DNA of 64,000 bases from Pseudomonas viridiflava (GCF_900580865.1 NZ_UTBZ01000001.1:310001-374000), one strand, 5' to 3'. Shown: positions 1 through 11,129, counted from the first letter of the stretch. Notes: a model not told the origin generated them from the letters alone. Numbers and translations: made by a program.

Positions 1-81
1 TACAACGGAGGAAGTCGACGGGACATGTACAAGGCTCCTGCAGCGGGATCCAGCGAAATGGACAATTTCAACCAAGGATGA
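1..81 (+). CDS. Possible 3' end of an unidentified gene (partial)
   Basis: Frame 1 is open from the window edge to a TGA at 79-81, giving 26 residues ending in MDNFNQG. I do not recognise the protein. It could be the tail of a gene lying left of the window or a chance open frame; only the upstream sequence would decide. Confidence 0.3.
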   Translation, partial: YNGGSRRDMYKAPAAGSSEMDNFNQG

Positions 82-179
82 GTTTTACTCATGCTATCCA
101 TCCTTTTTATCCCTTTGTGCTACGCCTGCCAAGCGCCGAGAATCGACGGTCTCCTGTTCCCTCTGAGAATCGAGTGGTG

Positions 180-1580
180 ATGACCATGCAGCATCCTGTG
201 CGTACCGAACTCTGGGCCATCCTGCGGCTGGCAGGGCCGCTGATTGCTTCACAGTTGGCGCACATGTTGATGGTGCTGACCGACACCCTGATGATGGCGC
301 GCCTGAGTCCCGAAGCGCTGGCCGGTGGCGGACTGGGGGCGGCGACCTATTCGTTCGTATCGATTTTCTGCATTGGCGTGATTGCGGCCGTTGGCACGCT
401 GGTGGCGATTCGCAAGGGTGCCGGCGACATCATCGGCGCTGCACGGCTGACTCAGGCCGGGTTGTGGCTGGCGTGGCTCATGGCGCTGGGCGCCGGCTTA
501 TTGCTGTGGAACCTGAAACCGGTGTTGCTGCTGTTCGGCCAGACCGAAACCAACGTCAACGCCGCCGGGCAATTCCTCATCGCCCTGCCCTTCGCCCTGC
601 CCGGCTATTTGAGCTTTATGGCCCTGCGCGGTTTCACCAGTGCCATTGGCCGGGCGACGCCGGTGATGGTCATCAGCCTCGCCGGCACGGTGGCCAACTT
701 CCTGCTCAATTACGCGTTCATTACCGGCATGTTGGGTCTGCCAAAAATGGGCCTGACGGGGATCGGCCTGGTCACGGCAATTGTTGCCAACTGCATGGCG
801 TTGGCGCTGGCTTGGCACATCCGCCGGCATCCGGCCTATGACGCTTACCCTTTGCGTGCGGGCCTGTCTCGGCCGAATCGGCAGTACCTGAAAGAGCTGT
901 GGCGCCTCGGCCTGCCAATCGGCGGCACGTATGCGGTAGAGGTCGGTTTGTTCGCCTTCGCGGCGCTGTGCATGGGCACCATGGGCAGCACGCAACTGGG
1001 CGCGCACCAGATCGCCCTGCAAATCGTCTCGGTGGCGTTCATGGTGCCGGCGGGGATGTCGTACGCAATCACCATGCGTGTCGGTCAGCATTACGGTGCC
1101 GGGCAATTGAGCGATGCGCGGATGTCCGGGCGGGTCGGGATCGTCTTTGGCGCGGTGGTGATGCTGGGTTTCGCCATGGTGTTCTGGCTGTTGCCGAACC
1201 AGTTGGTCGGGTTGTTCCTCGATCACAATGATCCGGCGTTTGCCGAGGTGATTCGTTTGGCGGTGAGCCTGCTGGCAGTGGCGGCGTGGTTCGAGTTGTT
1301 CGATGGCACACAGACGATTGCCATGGGCTGCATCCGTGGGCTCAAGGATGCGAAAACCACGTTTCTGGTCGGGCTCGGCTGCTATTGGCTGATCGGCGCG
1401 CCGGCAGCGTGGTGGATGGCGTTCCACTTGAACTGGGGGCCGACGGGCGTCTGGTGGGGATTGGCGCTGGGGTTGGCGTGTGCGGCGGTGAGTTTGACGC
1501 TGGCGTTCGAATGGAAGATGAAGCGGATGATTCGGCTGGAGCCGCAATCTCAGGGCTTCAACATCCCTCAACCTGAATGA
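180..1580 (+). CDS. MATE family multidrug/Na+ (H+) antiporter, NorM/PmpM-like
   Basis: Inner-membrane exporter of the MATE family, expected to expel cationic drugs and dyes in exchange for Na+ or H+. The 466-residue product has about twelve hydrophobic segments in two homologous halves and the family-typical N-terminus (LRLAGPLIASQLAHMLMVL, with the TDTLMMARL motif soon after). The open frame extends upstream to 78, but the family N-terminus begins right after the ATG at 180 (MTMQHP); another ATG lies at 186. Length is normal for MATE proteins (about 450-480). It stands alone, followed by a REP pair, and is convergent with the EAL-domain gene. The substrate cannot be read from the sequence. 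Confidence 0.9.
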   Translation: MTMQHPVRTELWAILRLAGPLIASQLAHMLMVLTDTLMMARLSPEALAGGGLGAATYSFVSIFCIGVIAAVGTLVAIRKGAGDIIGAARLTQAGLWLAWLMALGAGLLLWNLKPVLLLFGQTETNVNAAGQFLIALPFALPGYLSFMALRGFTSAIGRATPVMVISLAGTVANFLLNYAFITGMLGLPKMGLTGIGLVTAIVANCMALALAWHIRRHPAYDAYPLRAGLSRPNRQYLKELWRLGLPIGGTYAVEVGLFAFAALCMGTMGSTQLGAHQIALQIVSVAFMVPAGMSYAITMRVGQHYGAGQLSDARMSGRVGIVFGAVVMLGFAMVFWLLPNQLVGLFLDHNDPAFAEVIRLAVSLLAVAAWFELFDGTQTIAMGCIRGLKDAKTTFLVGLGCYWLIGAPAAWWMAFHLNWGPTGVWWGLALGLACAAVSLTLAFEWKMKRMIRLEPQSQGFNIPQPE

Positions 1581-1590
1581 AGTTCCCCTT

Positions 1591-1696
1591 GTGGGAGCGA
1601 GCCTGCTCCGGGCGGCGTTCCGACGAATGCGATCGGCCAGTCAAATCATCTTTGCCTGACACACCGCTTTCGCGAGCAGGCTCGCTCCCACAGGGG
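1591..1696. repeat. REP element pair (family 1, inverted)
   Basis: GTGGGAGCGAGCCTGCTC at 1591-1608 faces CGCGAGCAGGCTCGCTCCCA at 1671-1690, so the copies form an inverted pair (REPIN-like) about 60 bases apart. It sits between the convergent MATE and EAL-domain genes. The same unit recurs through the window. Confidence 0.85.
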
Positions 1697-1721
1697 CTCA
1701 TGCCTGACCCGGAGATTGTGT

Positions 1722-3395
1722 TTAGCTGACGATTTCTAGTGCTGGCTGTTGGCTTGAGCCGTAGGTGAGATATTCAACCAGTTCCGCCAACGGCAAAGGC
1801 CGGCTGATCAGATACCCCTGCACCTGATCGCAGCCAAACCCGCGCAGCAGTTCCAGTTGCTCCGGTGTCTCGACCCCTTCGGCGACCACTTCCAGATGCA
1901 GGTTGTGCGCAAGATTGATCATCGCGTGCACCAGTTTGCGGTTTTCTTCACGCTGTTCCATGCCCCCGACAAAGCTCTTGTCGATCTTCAGCAAAGTGAT
2001 CGGCAGGCTGTTGAGGTGCACGAACGAGGAAAACCCGGTGCCGAAGTCATCCAGCGAAAAGCGCACACCGAGACGGCCGAGCGCATCCATGGTCTGCTTG
2101 ACCAGATCGCTGCGGCGCATCACCGCGGTTTCAGTCAGTTCGAATTCCAGCCACTGCGCTTCAACACCGCGCTCAGCAATCAAGCGGCTGAGCGTCGGCA
2201 ACAACTGGCTGTCCTGAAACTGGCGGAACGACAAGTTGATGGCCATGTGCAGCGCCGGCAACCCGCGCTCGCGCAGCGCCTGCATGTCACGCAGGGCCCG
2301 CGAGATCACCCAATAGCCCAGCGGCACGATCAACCCGCTCTGCTCAGCCAGCGGCACGAATTCGCTCGGTGGCAGCAAGCCGCGCTCGCCATGACGCCAG
2401 CGCACCAGCGCTTCGAGGCCGACGATCTGGCCGTCCGCAAGATTCAGGCGTGGCTGGTAATGCAGCTCCAGCTCATCGCGACGCAAGGCCCGGCGCAGCT
2501 CGCTTTCCAGATCAGCCATGCTCCGTGCATTGCGGTTGATGCGTTCGTTGAAGATATGAAAGGTGCAGCCCTGGGTGCTCTTGGCCTGCTGCATGGCGAT
2601 GTGCGCGTGCCACATCAGCGGATCGGCGCCGCCCTGAGCACGGGCATGGGCAATGCCGAGGCTTGAGCCGATCAGCAGGCTTTCGCCATCCACCCAATAA
2701 GGCTCGGCAAGCGCTTCAGTGATGCGTTCAGCTATCCACTCGGCGCGCTGCGGCGCACGGCGGGTGTCTATCAACAGAGCGAATTCGTCGCTGCCCAGCC
2801 GCGCCAGTTGATCGCCGGCCTCCAGCTGACTTTTCAGCCGCGCGACCACTTGCAGGATCAAACGATCGCCGGCCTGGTGGCCGAGGGCATCGTTGGCGTG
2901 ACGGAAGTTGTCGAGATCAAGATGCCCGAGGGCCAGGCCGCGACCGTCGTTTTCCGCGAGGCGCGCGGCGAGCAAAGTCTGGAAACCCTGGCGATTGGCG
3001 ATGCCGGTCAGCGGATCCTGTTCGGCGAGGCGTTGCAGGGTGTTTTCGAGAACGCCGCGCTCGCGCACATGGCGCAGGCAACGGCGCAGCATGCCGGCGT
3101 CGAGGGCGTCGAACACCAGCCAGTCGCTGACGCCGACCGGCGCGGTCTCCGGTTCGTGTTCCAGCAGCAATACCGTCGGCAGGCTGCAACGGCCCGGTGC
3201 CGGTTGCAACGCCGGAATCGTCAACAACACCGCGTGGCGGTTGTCTTCGAACAAACTGCTGACCGAGTCCCAGCTCGGCGCGCTGATCAGCACCGCCGCG
3301 CTCCCCATCGGAGCCAGACACTCGCGCAATAACGCTGTCCACGCTGGCTCTTCGGCCAGTAGCAGCAAACGCAAGGGTTCGACAGGCGTAGACAA
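1722..3395 (-). CDS. GGDEF/EAL protein, probable c-di-GMP phosphodiesterase
   Basis: Cytoplasmic 557-residue protein expected to hydrolyse c-di-GMP. Residues 1-115 resemble a degenerate receiver-like region, followed by GGDEF (about 120-275) and EAL (about 300-545) domains. The GGDEF signature reads GSDEF (201-205), so cyclase activity is doubtful. The EAL domain looks intact: EAL at 328-330, ELTE near 420, DDFGTG at 449-454, K470 and a VAEGVET motif. No membrane segment is seen. By position between a MATE gene and rep it matches what I recall as PA5295 (ProE), an active phosphodiesterase affecting exopolysaccharide; that orthology is from memory. The gene is divergent from rep, with 262 bases between them. 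Confidence 0.9.
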   Translation of the reverse strand: MSTPVEPLRLLLLAEEPAWTALLRECLAPMGSAAVLISAPSWDSVSSLFEDNRHAVLLTIPALQPAPGRCSLPTVLLLEHEPETAPVGVSDWLVFDALDAGMLRRCLRHVRERGVLENTLQRLAEQDPLTGIANRQGFQTLLAARLAENDGRGLALGHLDLDNFRHANDALGHQAGDRLILQVVARLKSQLEAGDQLARLGSDEFALLIDTRRAPQRAEWIAERITEALAEPYWVDGESLLIGSSLGIAHARAQGGADPLMWHAHIAMQQAKSTQGCTFHIFNERINRNARSMADLESELRRALRRDELELHYQPRLNLADGQIVGLEALVRWRHGERGLLPPSEFVPLAEQSGLIVPLGYWVISRALRDMQALRERGLPALHMAINLSFRQFQDSQLLPTLSRLIAERGVEAQWLEFELTETAVMRRSDLVKQTMDALGRLGVRFSLDDFGTGFSSFVHLNSLPITLLKIDKSFVGGMEQREENRKLVHAMINLAHNLHLEVVAEGVETPEQLELLRGFGCDQVQGYLISRPLPLAELVEYLTYGSSQQPALEIVS

Positions 3396-3657
3396 GCTAG
3401 CTCCCTAGACTCTGCAATGATGTGGGCGGGGCATTATGCCGTTGCGCCGTTCAATGACCAAATGACAACGGTTATCAAATCGTTATTTTGTGTCACGAAT
3501 GAGAACATTAGCCGCAAAATCACCGCGCATCCTCCGCGAAAGTAACAAAACCGGCAAATTTGAATCGCGTGGTACGTCACAAGTCGGAGAGAGCAGCACA
3601 ATTCTCTGAGCCTGTTAAAATGCCGGCCCATTTCGTCAACGACTCCCGAATTTTCGT

Positions 3658-6299
<2,642 letters not shown>

Positions 6300-6330
6300 C
6301 CGCTGAAAGCCGCAAGCTCACCGCAATACC

Positions 6331-6422
6331 TGTGGGAGCGAGCTTGCTCGCGAAGGCGTAGTGTCCGTCGATATATTTTTTGACTGATCCAATCGCCTTC
6401 GCGAGCAAGCCCGCTCCCACAG
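6331..6422. repeat. REP element pair (family 1, inverted)
   Basis: TGTGGGAGCGAGCTTGCTCG at 6331-6350 pairs with an inverted copy at 6393-6422 (CGCCTTCGCGAGCAAGCCCG, then CTCCCACAGG). It separates the convergent xpt and ligase genes. Confidence 0.85.
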
Positions 6423-6429
6423 GTAAGTC

Positions 6430-7578
6430 TCAAGCCTTCGACAAATCCATTCTGTACCCCGCACCCGGCACCCCTTCATGCATCGCAGCTTGAATATCCG
6501 CGTACAAGGCATTCGCCTCGCCGGTGGTAATCGAACGCGAACAATCACGCAGCACCACATGCAAAAGCACGTTCTCCTGACCCGGCAGCATTCCGAGTCG
6601 CTCAATGGCCTGCGCCGGTAAATCCGAACGCTGCCAACGCCCCTTGATTCGCATCTCCTCGATCCACCCAGAACAATCACCCGCCGCTTGCAACATCCTC
6701 TCGGTCAATACCTCTTCACTCAATCCCGGCGTTACTGCCAACGAGATATCTCGGGCAATCGACGGCAAACGAGATACCGCAGTCCACGGATCCAGATCAT
6801 GCATCTGCGCCTGCACGCGAACATTCTGATCACGCAACAAACGAATATCAGGAATGCCTTTGCGTAACATCGTCAGGCGATCCAGCCCCATCCCAAGAGC
6901 GAGCCCGCCATGGCGCAGAGGATCAATCTGCAAACGCTGCAATAGAGACTTCGCAATACGCCCGCACTCAAGAACCTCGACCGGCACGCCATCATTCAAC
7001 ACATTCACTTCAATCCCGCCCTCGGTGTAGTGATGTGGACTATCGCTATAAACCCAGGATTTTTCAGGAACGGCCAACTGCAAAATATCGCCAACAAGAC
7101 GCAGCAAATGCTCATGGGATGCCAACTCCGGGTCGCCCAACACCCAAATGTCCATTTGATGCGGCTCGGCGCAATGCCAACGATCTCGGCTATCACGCCT
7201 GAAGGTAATGCCCGGCGCTGCCAGCAAAATGGTTTGTCCCGGCTGACGAACCTCGGCGGCCTGCTGAAGCGCCGCAGGGATCTGGCTCGTGGTCTGTGTT
7301 CGCAAAAGCGAATGCTCATCGACCCAACGTGTGTGCTCACTGCCGAGGGTAATTTCTGCCGGGTCGTAACCGAGCAAACCGTAGTTTTCTTCTGCGGACA
7401 CAATCCTTGGGCCAATCTGCAACTGTGCTCGGGGCCAGCCCTTTTCTTCGAGTCCCTGAAGGACCTTATTCAGTAATAGTCGGACAGCGTGTTCGGGGCG
7501 GCTCTTTTCGGTTAAGTCAGTCAGAAGTAAGGCTTGATGGACAGATAGATCTGTCAGGTATTTCTTTGATATATGCAC
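6430..7578 (-). CDS. srmL: Single-chain PheRS-like class II ligase (PheS-related mystery ligase, SrmL type)
   Basis: A 382-residue protein built like a class II phenylalanyl-tRNA synthetase catalytic core plus an FDX-ACB (tRNA anticodon-binding) domain. Visible parts: a PheS-like LLRTQTTSQI segment (91-100), motif 2 with TFRRD at 125-129 and PHQMD at 139-143, YTEGGIEVNV (184-193, where PheS has FTEPSAEVDV), motif 3 GLALGMGLDRL (225-235) followed by GIPDIRLL, and an ACB domain from about 268 (RLPSIARDISLAV) to the end. The amino-acid pocket differs from true PheS and no PheT partner is present, so it is not the housekeeping enzyme. I recall a family name 'PheS-related mystery ligase SrmL', unverified. 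The start is GTG at 7578 with AGGGG six bases upstream. It is divergent from a 33-residue peptide gene and an M29-like gene; by inference it activates an amino acid and joins it to that peptide or to a tRNA. Confidence 0.75.
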   Translation of the reverse strand: MHISKKYLTDLSVHQALLLTDLTEKSRPEHAVRLLLNKVLQGLEEKGWPRAQLQIGPRIVSAEENYGLLGYDPAEITLGSEHTRWVDEHSLLRTQTTSQIPAALQQAAEVRQPGQTILLAAPGITFRRDSRDRWHCAEPHQMDIWVLGDPELASHEHLLRLVGDILQLAVPEKSWVYSDSPHHYTEGGIEVNVLNDGVPVEVLECGRIAKSLLQRLQIDPLRHGGLALGMGLDRLTMLRKGIPDIRLLRDQNVRVQAQMHDLDPWTAVSRLPSIARDISLAVTPGLSEEVLTERMLQAAGDCSGWIEEMRIKGRWQRSDLPAQAIERLGMLPGQENVLLHVVLRDCSRSITTGEANALYADIQAAMHEGVPGAGYRMDLSKA

Positions 7579-7874
7579 TTTGCACCCCTGTATTTATGAT
7601 TGTCATGAGCCCCAGAAAACAAGCCCCATAAATAAAACCTAACCAGACAAGACCTCTCACCACAACTTAAAAACCTTGAATTTACAACTTTCAGATTAGG
7701 CCTACAGACGCAACCCACTCAAATAACCGAACCACACATCTCACAAAACAAGACAGATGAAATGATTCTTAAAAAGCAAAAATAATTATTTAACACGCTC
7801 ACAAACTCATGCATTAATCCGCTCACCCCATGCAACATCCGGGCTCACAACAAAATCAGAAAAAGGAAAATAAA
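7579..7874. promoter_or_regulatory. AT-rich divergent promoter region between the ligase and peptide genes
   Basis: These 296 bases hold no gene I can support. They are strikingly AT-rich compared with the flanks, with runs such as AAAATAATTATTTAACA near 7781-7797. They must contain the promoters of both the ligase (leftward) and the peptide gene (rightward). An AAAAGGA-type ribosome site lies just before the ATG at 7875. I cannot pick out convincing -35/-10 pairs. Confidence 0.5.
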
Positions 7875-7976
7875 ATGCAAACTGAAAAAACCATAAAAGA
7901 AAATCTTAATCGAATCACTTCTGGCCCGGAAAATTTCGGGTGGGCACCGTTAGCTTGGGCGCACACTGAAGATTAA
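7875..7976 (+). CDS. 33-residue peptide, candidate RiPP-type precursor or ligase substrate
   Basis: Small ORF with an AAAAGGA ribosome site about 7 bases before the ATG. The first half is charged and leader-like (MQTEKTIKENLNRITSG); the second half is Trp-rich and ends in two acidic residues (PENFGWAPLAWAHTED). It lies 57 bases before the M29-like gene on the same strand, in the same AT-rich context, and is divergent from the PheRS-like ligase. The leader/core appearance and this gene order suggest a ribosomal peptide that is extended or modified by the ligase and processed by the peptidase-like protein. That role is inference; the peptide matches no family I know by sequence. Confidence 0.6.
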   Translation: MQTEKTIKENLNRITSGPENFGWAPLAWAHTED

Positions 7977-8033
7977 TTGAAAGCACCGCGCGGCAACCGC
8001 CCTTGCCGCGCACTTCAGAATAAGGAGGGTTTT

Positions 8034-8972
8034 ATGTCACCGCCAAATATAGCGTCGACGCTCTTCAATCATGAAGAATTTTCGATTATCGCCGACTCGA
8101 ATGAGTTCCTTAGAGAATGCGAGTTTTTGGGTTTCGCAACGGCCAATATTGCTCAGTTAGAGACATTCCCACAAAACAGCATCGTTTTTTCTTTCAGCAA
8201 CGAAGCTGCAAAAATGACATTTGAGATCGCCAAAAAAACAGAGCGCAAAAAAATCGTCTTCTGCGCAACCCAAGTATTTGAGCCGTCCTTAGCCGCCGCG
8301 CTATACAGCCTAAGGCTTCTGATGGGCAGCGATTTTCAGCAATCGCTCTGCTCGCAGCGAGCTGTATTGAATATGCTTAACTCCCACCGGACCTTTTCGT
8401 TATCTGGCAACGAATCCAATGCAACCGTATCTATTCTTCCCCATGCACAGCCTTATGCATTGCTTGGCGAAGATGTGACCGAAAACTTCGTGCAGTCCGT
8501 CGCAGAATTCTTTGAAGTTCATTACGCACATATGAACCCATTAGAGCCCTGCCCTTTTATATTCTCAGGCACGTTGAATATTTCCGGAATACTGACTGTA
8601 CTCAGAAAGCCTAATCCCGACTTACCTGCCGGTGTAAAAACATCTCTAAAATGGCTAAGCGATCGGATATCAAACGAAGAGACCTTGCTCACAATAGAAG
8701 AAAACAATATCACCTCATTAAGAATAAACAACGAAGAACATATAAAGCTTCTGGATCTGGCTGCGGGCAAACGCGGACTGAAACTTACGGAATTTGCCAT
8801 CGGTGTTAACGAATCCATCTCGAACAAAATCGATTACAAAATCAACTCCCAAATGAACGAGGGAGTCAGCGGTGTTCATTTAGCTATTGGTGATGGTTCC
8901 TCTGGCTACCACATAGATTTTCTTAGCCCATCCGTGAGCGTCCATCCAACTCATTCGCTAGAATGCGCTTAA
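8034..8972 (+). CDS. M29 aminopeptidase-like (aminopeptidase T-type, COG2309-like) protein
   Basis: A 312-residue cytoplasmic protein without signal peptide or membrane segment. The N-terminal two thirds are unrecognised. The C-terminus (about 248-300) resembles the metal-binding part of M29 aminopeptidases: LTEFAIGVN (E253), E276, GVHLAIG (H282) and H293/D295 in YHIDF correspond to the family's E...GTVHIALG...HxD ligands, although the stretch between the His residues is shorter than in classical M29 enzymes. The start at 8034 has a perfect AAGGAGGG site (8022-8029); the open frame reaches back to 7977, but that part has no ribosome site. It probably shares a transcript with the 33-residue peptide and may process it. 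Base composition is more AT-rich than the housekeeping genes. Confidence 0.65.
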   Translation: MSPPNIASTLFNHEEFSIIADSNEFLRECEFLGFATANIAQLETFPQNSIVFSFSNEAAKMTFEIAKKTERKKIVFCATQVFEPSLAAALYSLRLLMGSDFQQSLCSQRAVLNMLNSHRTFSLSGNESNATVSILPHAQPYALLGEDVTENFVQSVAEFFEVHYAHMNPLEPCPFIFSGTLNISGILTVLRKPNPDLPAGVKTSLKWLSDRISNEETLLTIEENNITSLRINNEEHIKLLDLAAGKRGLKLTEFAIGVNESISNKIDYKINSQMNEGVSGVHLAIGDGSSGYHIDFLSPSVSVHPTHSLECA

Positions 8973-8974
8973 TA

Positions 8975-9065
8975 TGTAGGAGTGAGCCTGCTCGCGATAG
9001 CGTAGTGTCAGTCGGTATATTCGTCGGCTGAAACACCGCCATCGCGAGCAGGCTCACTCCTACAG
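8975..9065. repeat. REP element pair (family 1 variant, inverted)
   Basis: TGTAGGAGTGAGCCTGCTCG at 8975-8994 faces CGCGAGCAGGCTCACTCCTA at 9043-9062. This variant uses GTAGGAGTGAGC instead of GTGGGAGCGAGC. It closes the ligase/peptide locus on its right side. Confidence 0.85.
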
Positions 9066-9083
9066 TTGTTTTGGGTCCGGCAG

Positions 9084-11006
9084 TTATTGGGTGGTGGCTT
9101 TTAGGCCGGTGAGGAGCAGGCGTTGGAACAGGTCTTCTTTCAGGCCTTCCGGGTTTGTCAGCTGCATGCGTTGAAGATGCTCGGGATACAGCGAAGCCTC
9201 CGGCGCATCGAGGGCCGCCTTGCCGAGTTCGAGGATTTCGGTGAGTTTGAATTTGCTCTTCAGCCAGTTCAGCGCCCGCAGCAAATCCCGTTCGATCGCC
9301 GTGAAATCACAGCCCAGCGGATACTCCGGAAACAGGTTCGGATGCCGTGCGGCAATCGCTTGCAAACGCTGTGGCGTGTTGTCGGCGAAGCGTGGATCGA
9401 GGCGGAAATCCTTTGGCAGCTTGCCGACCTTTTGCGCTTGCTCGATCAAGCCTTGCTGGAAGCGGGAGTCGCTGATGTTCAGCAGCGATTCGATCACTAC
9501 GGCATCGGATTTACCGCGCAGATCAGCGATGCCGTACTCGGTCACGACGATGTCGCGCAGGTGCCGTGGGATCGTGCAGTGGCCGTATTCCCAGACAATG
9601 TTGGAACTGACGTCGCCACCGGATTCACGCCAGCTGCGCAGGATCAGAATCGAGCGCGCATCGTGCAGCGCGTGCCCTTGCGCGACGAAGTTGTACTGCC
9701 CGCCGACACCGCTGAGTACTCGGCCATCCTCCAGTTGATCCGCCACACCGGCGCCCAGCAACGTCATGGTGAAAACAGTGTTGATAAACCGCGCATCAAG
9801 ACGCTGCAAGCGCTTGAGTTCTTCCTGCCCGTAGAGCTCGTTGATGTAGCTGATGCGGGTCATGTTGAATTCAAGGCGCTTGCTCTGCGGTAACTCACGC
9901 AGGCGCTCGTAGAAACTGCGCGGACCGAGGAAGAAGCCGCCGTGCACCGAGATACCGTCAGTCTGCGCGGCCTCGTCGAGGGTGCCGGCGTTGGCCTGTT
10001 CTTGGGTCGGCACATCGGGATAAACCTTGCGCCGGATGATCCCGGCATCCGCCAGCACCAGCAAGCCGTTGACGAACATTTCGCTGCAGCCGTAAAGGCC
10101 TTTGGCGAATGGCCCGGTGCCGCCCTCGCGGTTGATCAACTGCGCCCATTGGCTGAGGTTGATGTCGTCGAGCAACGCTTGATAACCGGTATTATCGGCT
10201 TGTCGTGCGAGCAGTGCGGCAGTCAGTGCATCGCCCATCGAGCCGATGCCGATCTGCAACGTACCGCCGTCGCGCACCAGCGTACTCGCGTGCAAACCAA
10301 TGAAATGATCCTGAAATCCCACCGGCATGTTCGGCGTGGAGAACAGCGTGCTGCTGTCCTTCGCGTCTATCAGCAGGTCGAAGGTGTCGATATCGACTTC
10401 AGCATCGCCGGGCATGTACGGCAGATCGCTGTGCACCTGGCCGACCAGCAGAATGGTCTCTCCAGCTTCGCGGCGCTTGGCGATCATCGGCAACAGGTCG
10501 AGGGTGATATCGGGGTTGCAACTCAGGCTCAGGCGATCCGGGTGTTCGCTGCTGCTGGCCAATAATTGCGCTACCAGATTCAGGCCAGCGGCGTTGATAT
10601 CGCGGGCGGCGTGGCTGTAATTGCTGCTGACGTAATCCTGCTGGGCCGGCGCGCTGTTGAGCAGGCTGCCGGGTTGCATGAAGAACTGTTCGATGCGGAT
10701 GTTGGCGGGCAGGCTGTCGCGGTGCAGGTCGGCGAGGAAATCGAATTCCGGGTAGTCACCGAAGACGCGCTCGACGAAGGGTTCGATGAAGCGCTTTTGC
10801 AAACCGTCGCCCAACGCCGGGCGACCGAGGCACAGCGCGGTGTAGATCGTCAGCTGCCGCTCGGGCAGGCCTTTGATCCGCCGGTACAGCGCGTTGACGA
10901 AGTGATTGGGTTTACCCAGGCCCAGCGGCATGCCCATGTGGATATGCGCCGGCAACCGCGCCAGCACGTCGTCCACTGCCTGTTCGATCGAACACAACTG
11001 CACCAT
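9084..11006 (-). CDS. Acetyl-CoA hydrolase/CoA-transferase family protein
   Basis: A 640-residue cytoplasmic protein of the acetyl-CoA hydrolase/transferase superfamily, which exchanges or hydrolyses acyl-CoA through a glutamyl-CoA intermediate. The C-terminal domain carries the typical VVTEYGIADLRGKS segment and an upstream GVGGQYNF motif. The protein is longer than the usual 420-510 residues: the N-terminal domain is divergent and about 70 extra residues follow the CoA-transferase fold (from about 570). The start ATG at 11006 has AGGAGG 7 bases upstream. It is monocistronic, between a REP pair and a CCCTCACC-type repeat. The acyl substrate cannot be told from the sequence. Confidence 0.85.
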   Translation of the reverse strand: MVQLCSIEQAVDDVLARLPAHIHMGMPLGLGKPNHFVNALYRRIKGLPERQLTIYTALCLGRPALGDGLQKRFIEPFVERVFGDYPEFDFLADLHRDSLPANIRIEQFFMQPGSLLNSAPAQQDYVSSNYSHAARDINAAGLNLVAQLLASSSEHPDRLSLSCNPDITLDLLPMIAKRREAGETILLVGQVHSDLPYMPGDAEVDIDTFDLLIDAKDSSTLFSTPNMPVGFQDHFIGLHASTLVRDGGTLQIGIGSMGDALTAALLARQADNTGYQALLDDINLSQWAQLINREGGTGPFAKGLYGCSEMFVNGLLVLADAGIIRRKVYPDVPTQEQANAGTLDEAAQTDGISVHGGFFLGPRSFYERLRELPQSKRLEFNMTRISYINELYGQEELKRLQRLDARFINTVFTMTLLGAGVADQLEDGRVLSGVGGQYNFVAQGHALHDARSILILRSWRESGGDVSSNIVWEYGHCTIPRHLRDIVVTEYGIADLRGKSDAVVIESLLNISDSRFQQGLIEQAQKVGKLPKDFRLDPRFADNTPQRLQAIAARHPNLFPEYPLGCDFTAIERDLLRALNWLKSKFKLTEILELGKAALDAPEASLYPEHLQRMQLTNPEGLKEDLFQRLLLTGLKATTQ

Positions 11007-11129
11007 CTGAAGCCTCCTGCCCGTTCCGTGAATAGGGGTAGACCGAGCTTGCCTTGAGTTTGCTGCAATGAACAGCTTCAGAGTGAATGTGCGCTGTTCT
11101 TGAAATGTTTTTCCGACTTGAAATTGTTG

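Noticed and set aside
3434..3631. 65-residue minus-strand frame before rep
   Set aside because: Lies in the divergent promoter gap with no ribosome site and a non-protein-like sequence.
6430..7578. Housekeeping pheS
   Set aside because: Single chain with C-terminal ACB domain, altered pocket and no pheT; not the bacterial alpha subunit.
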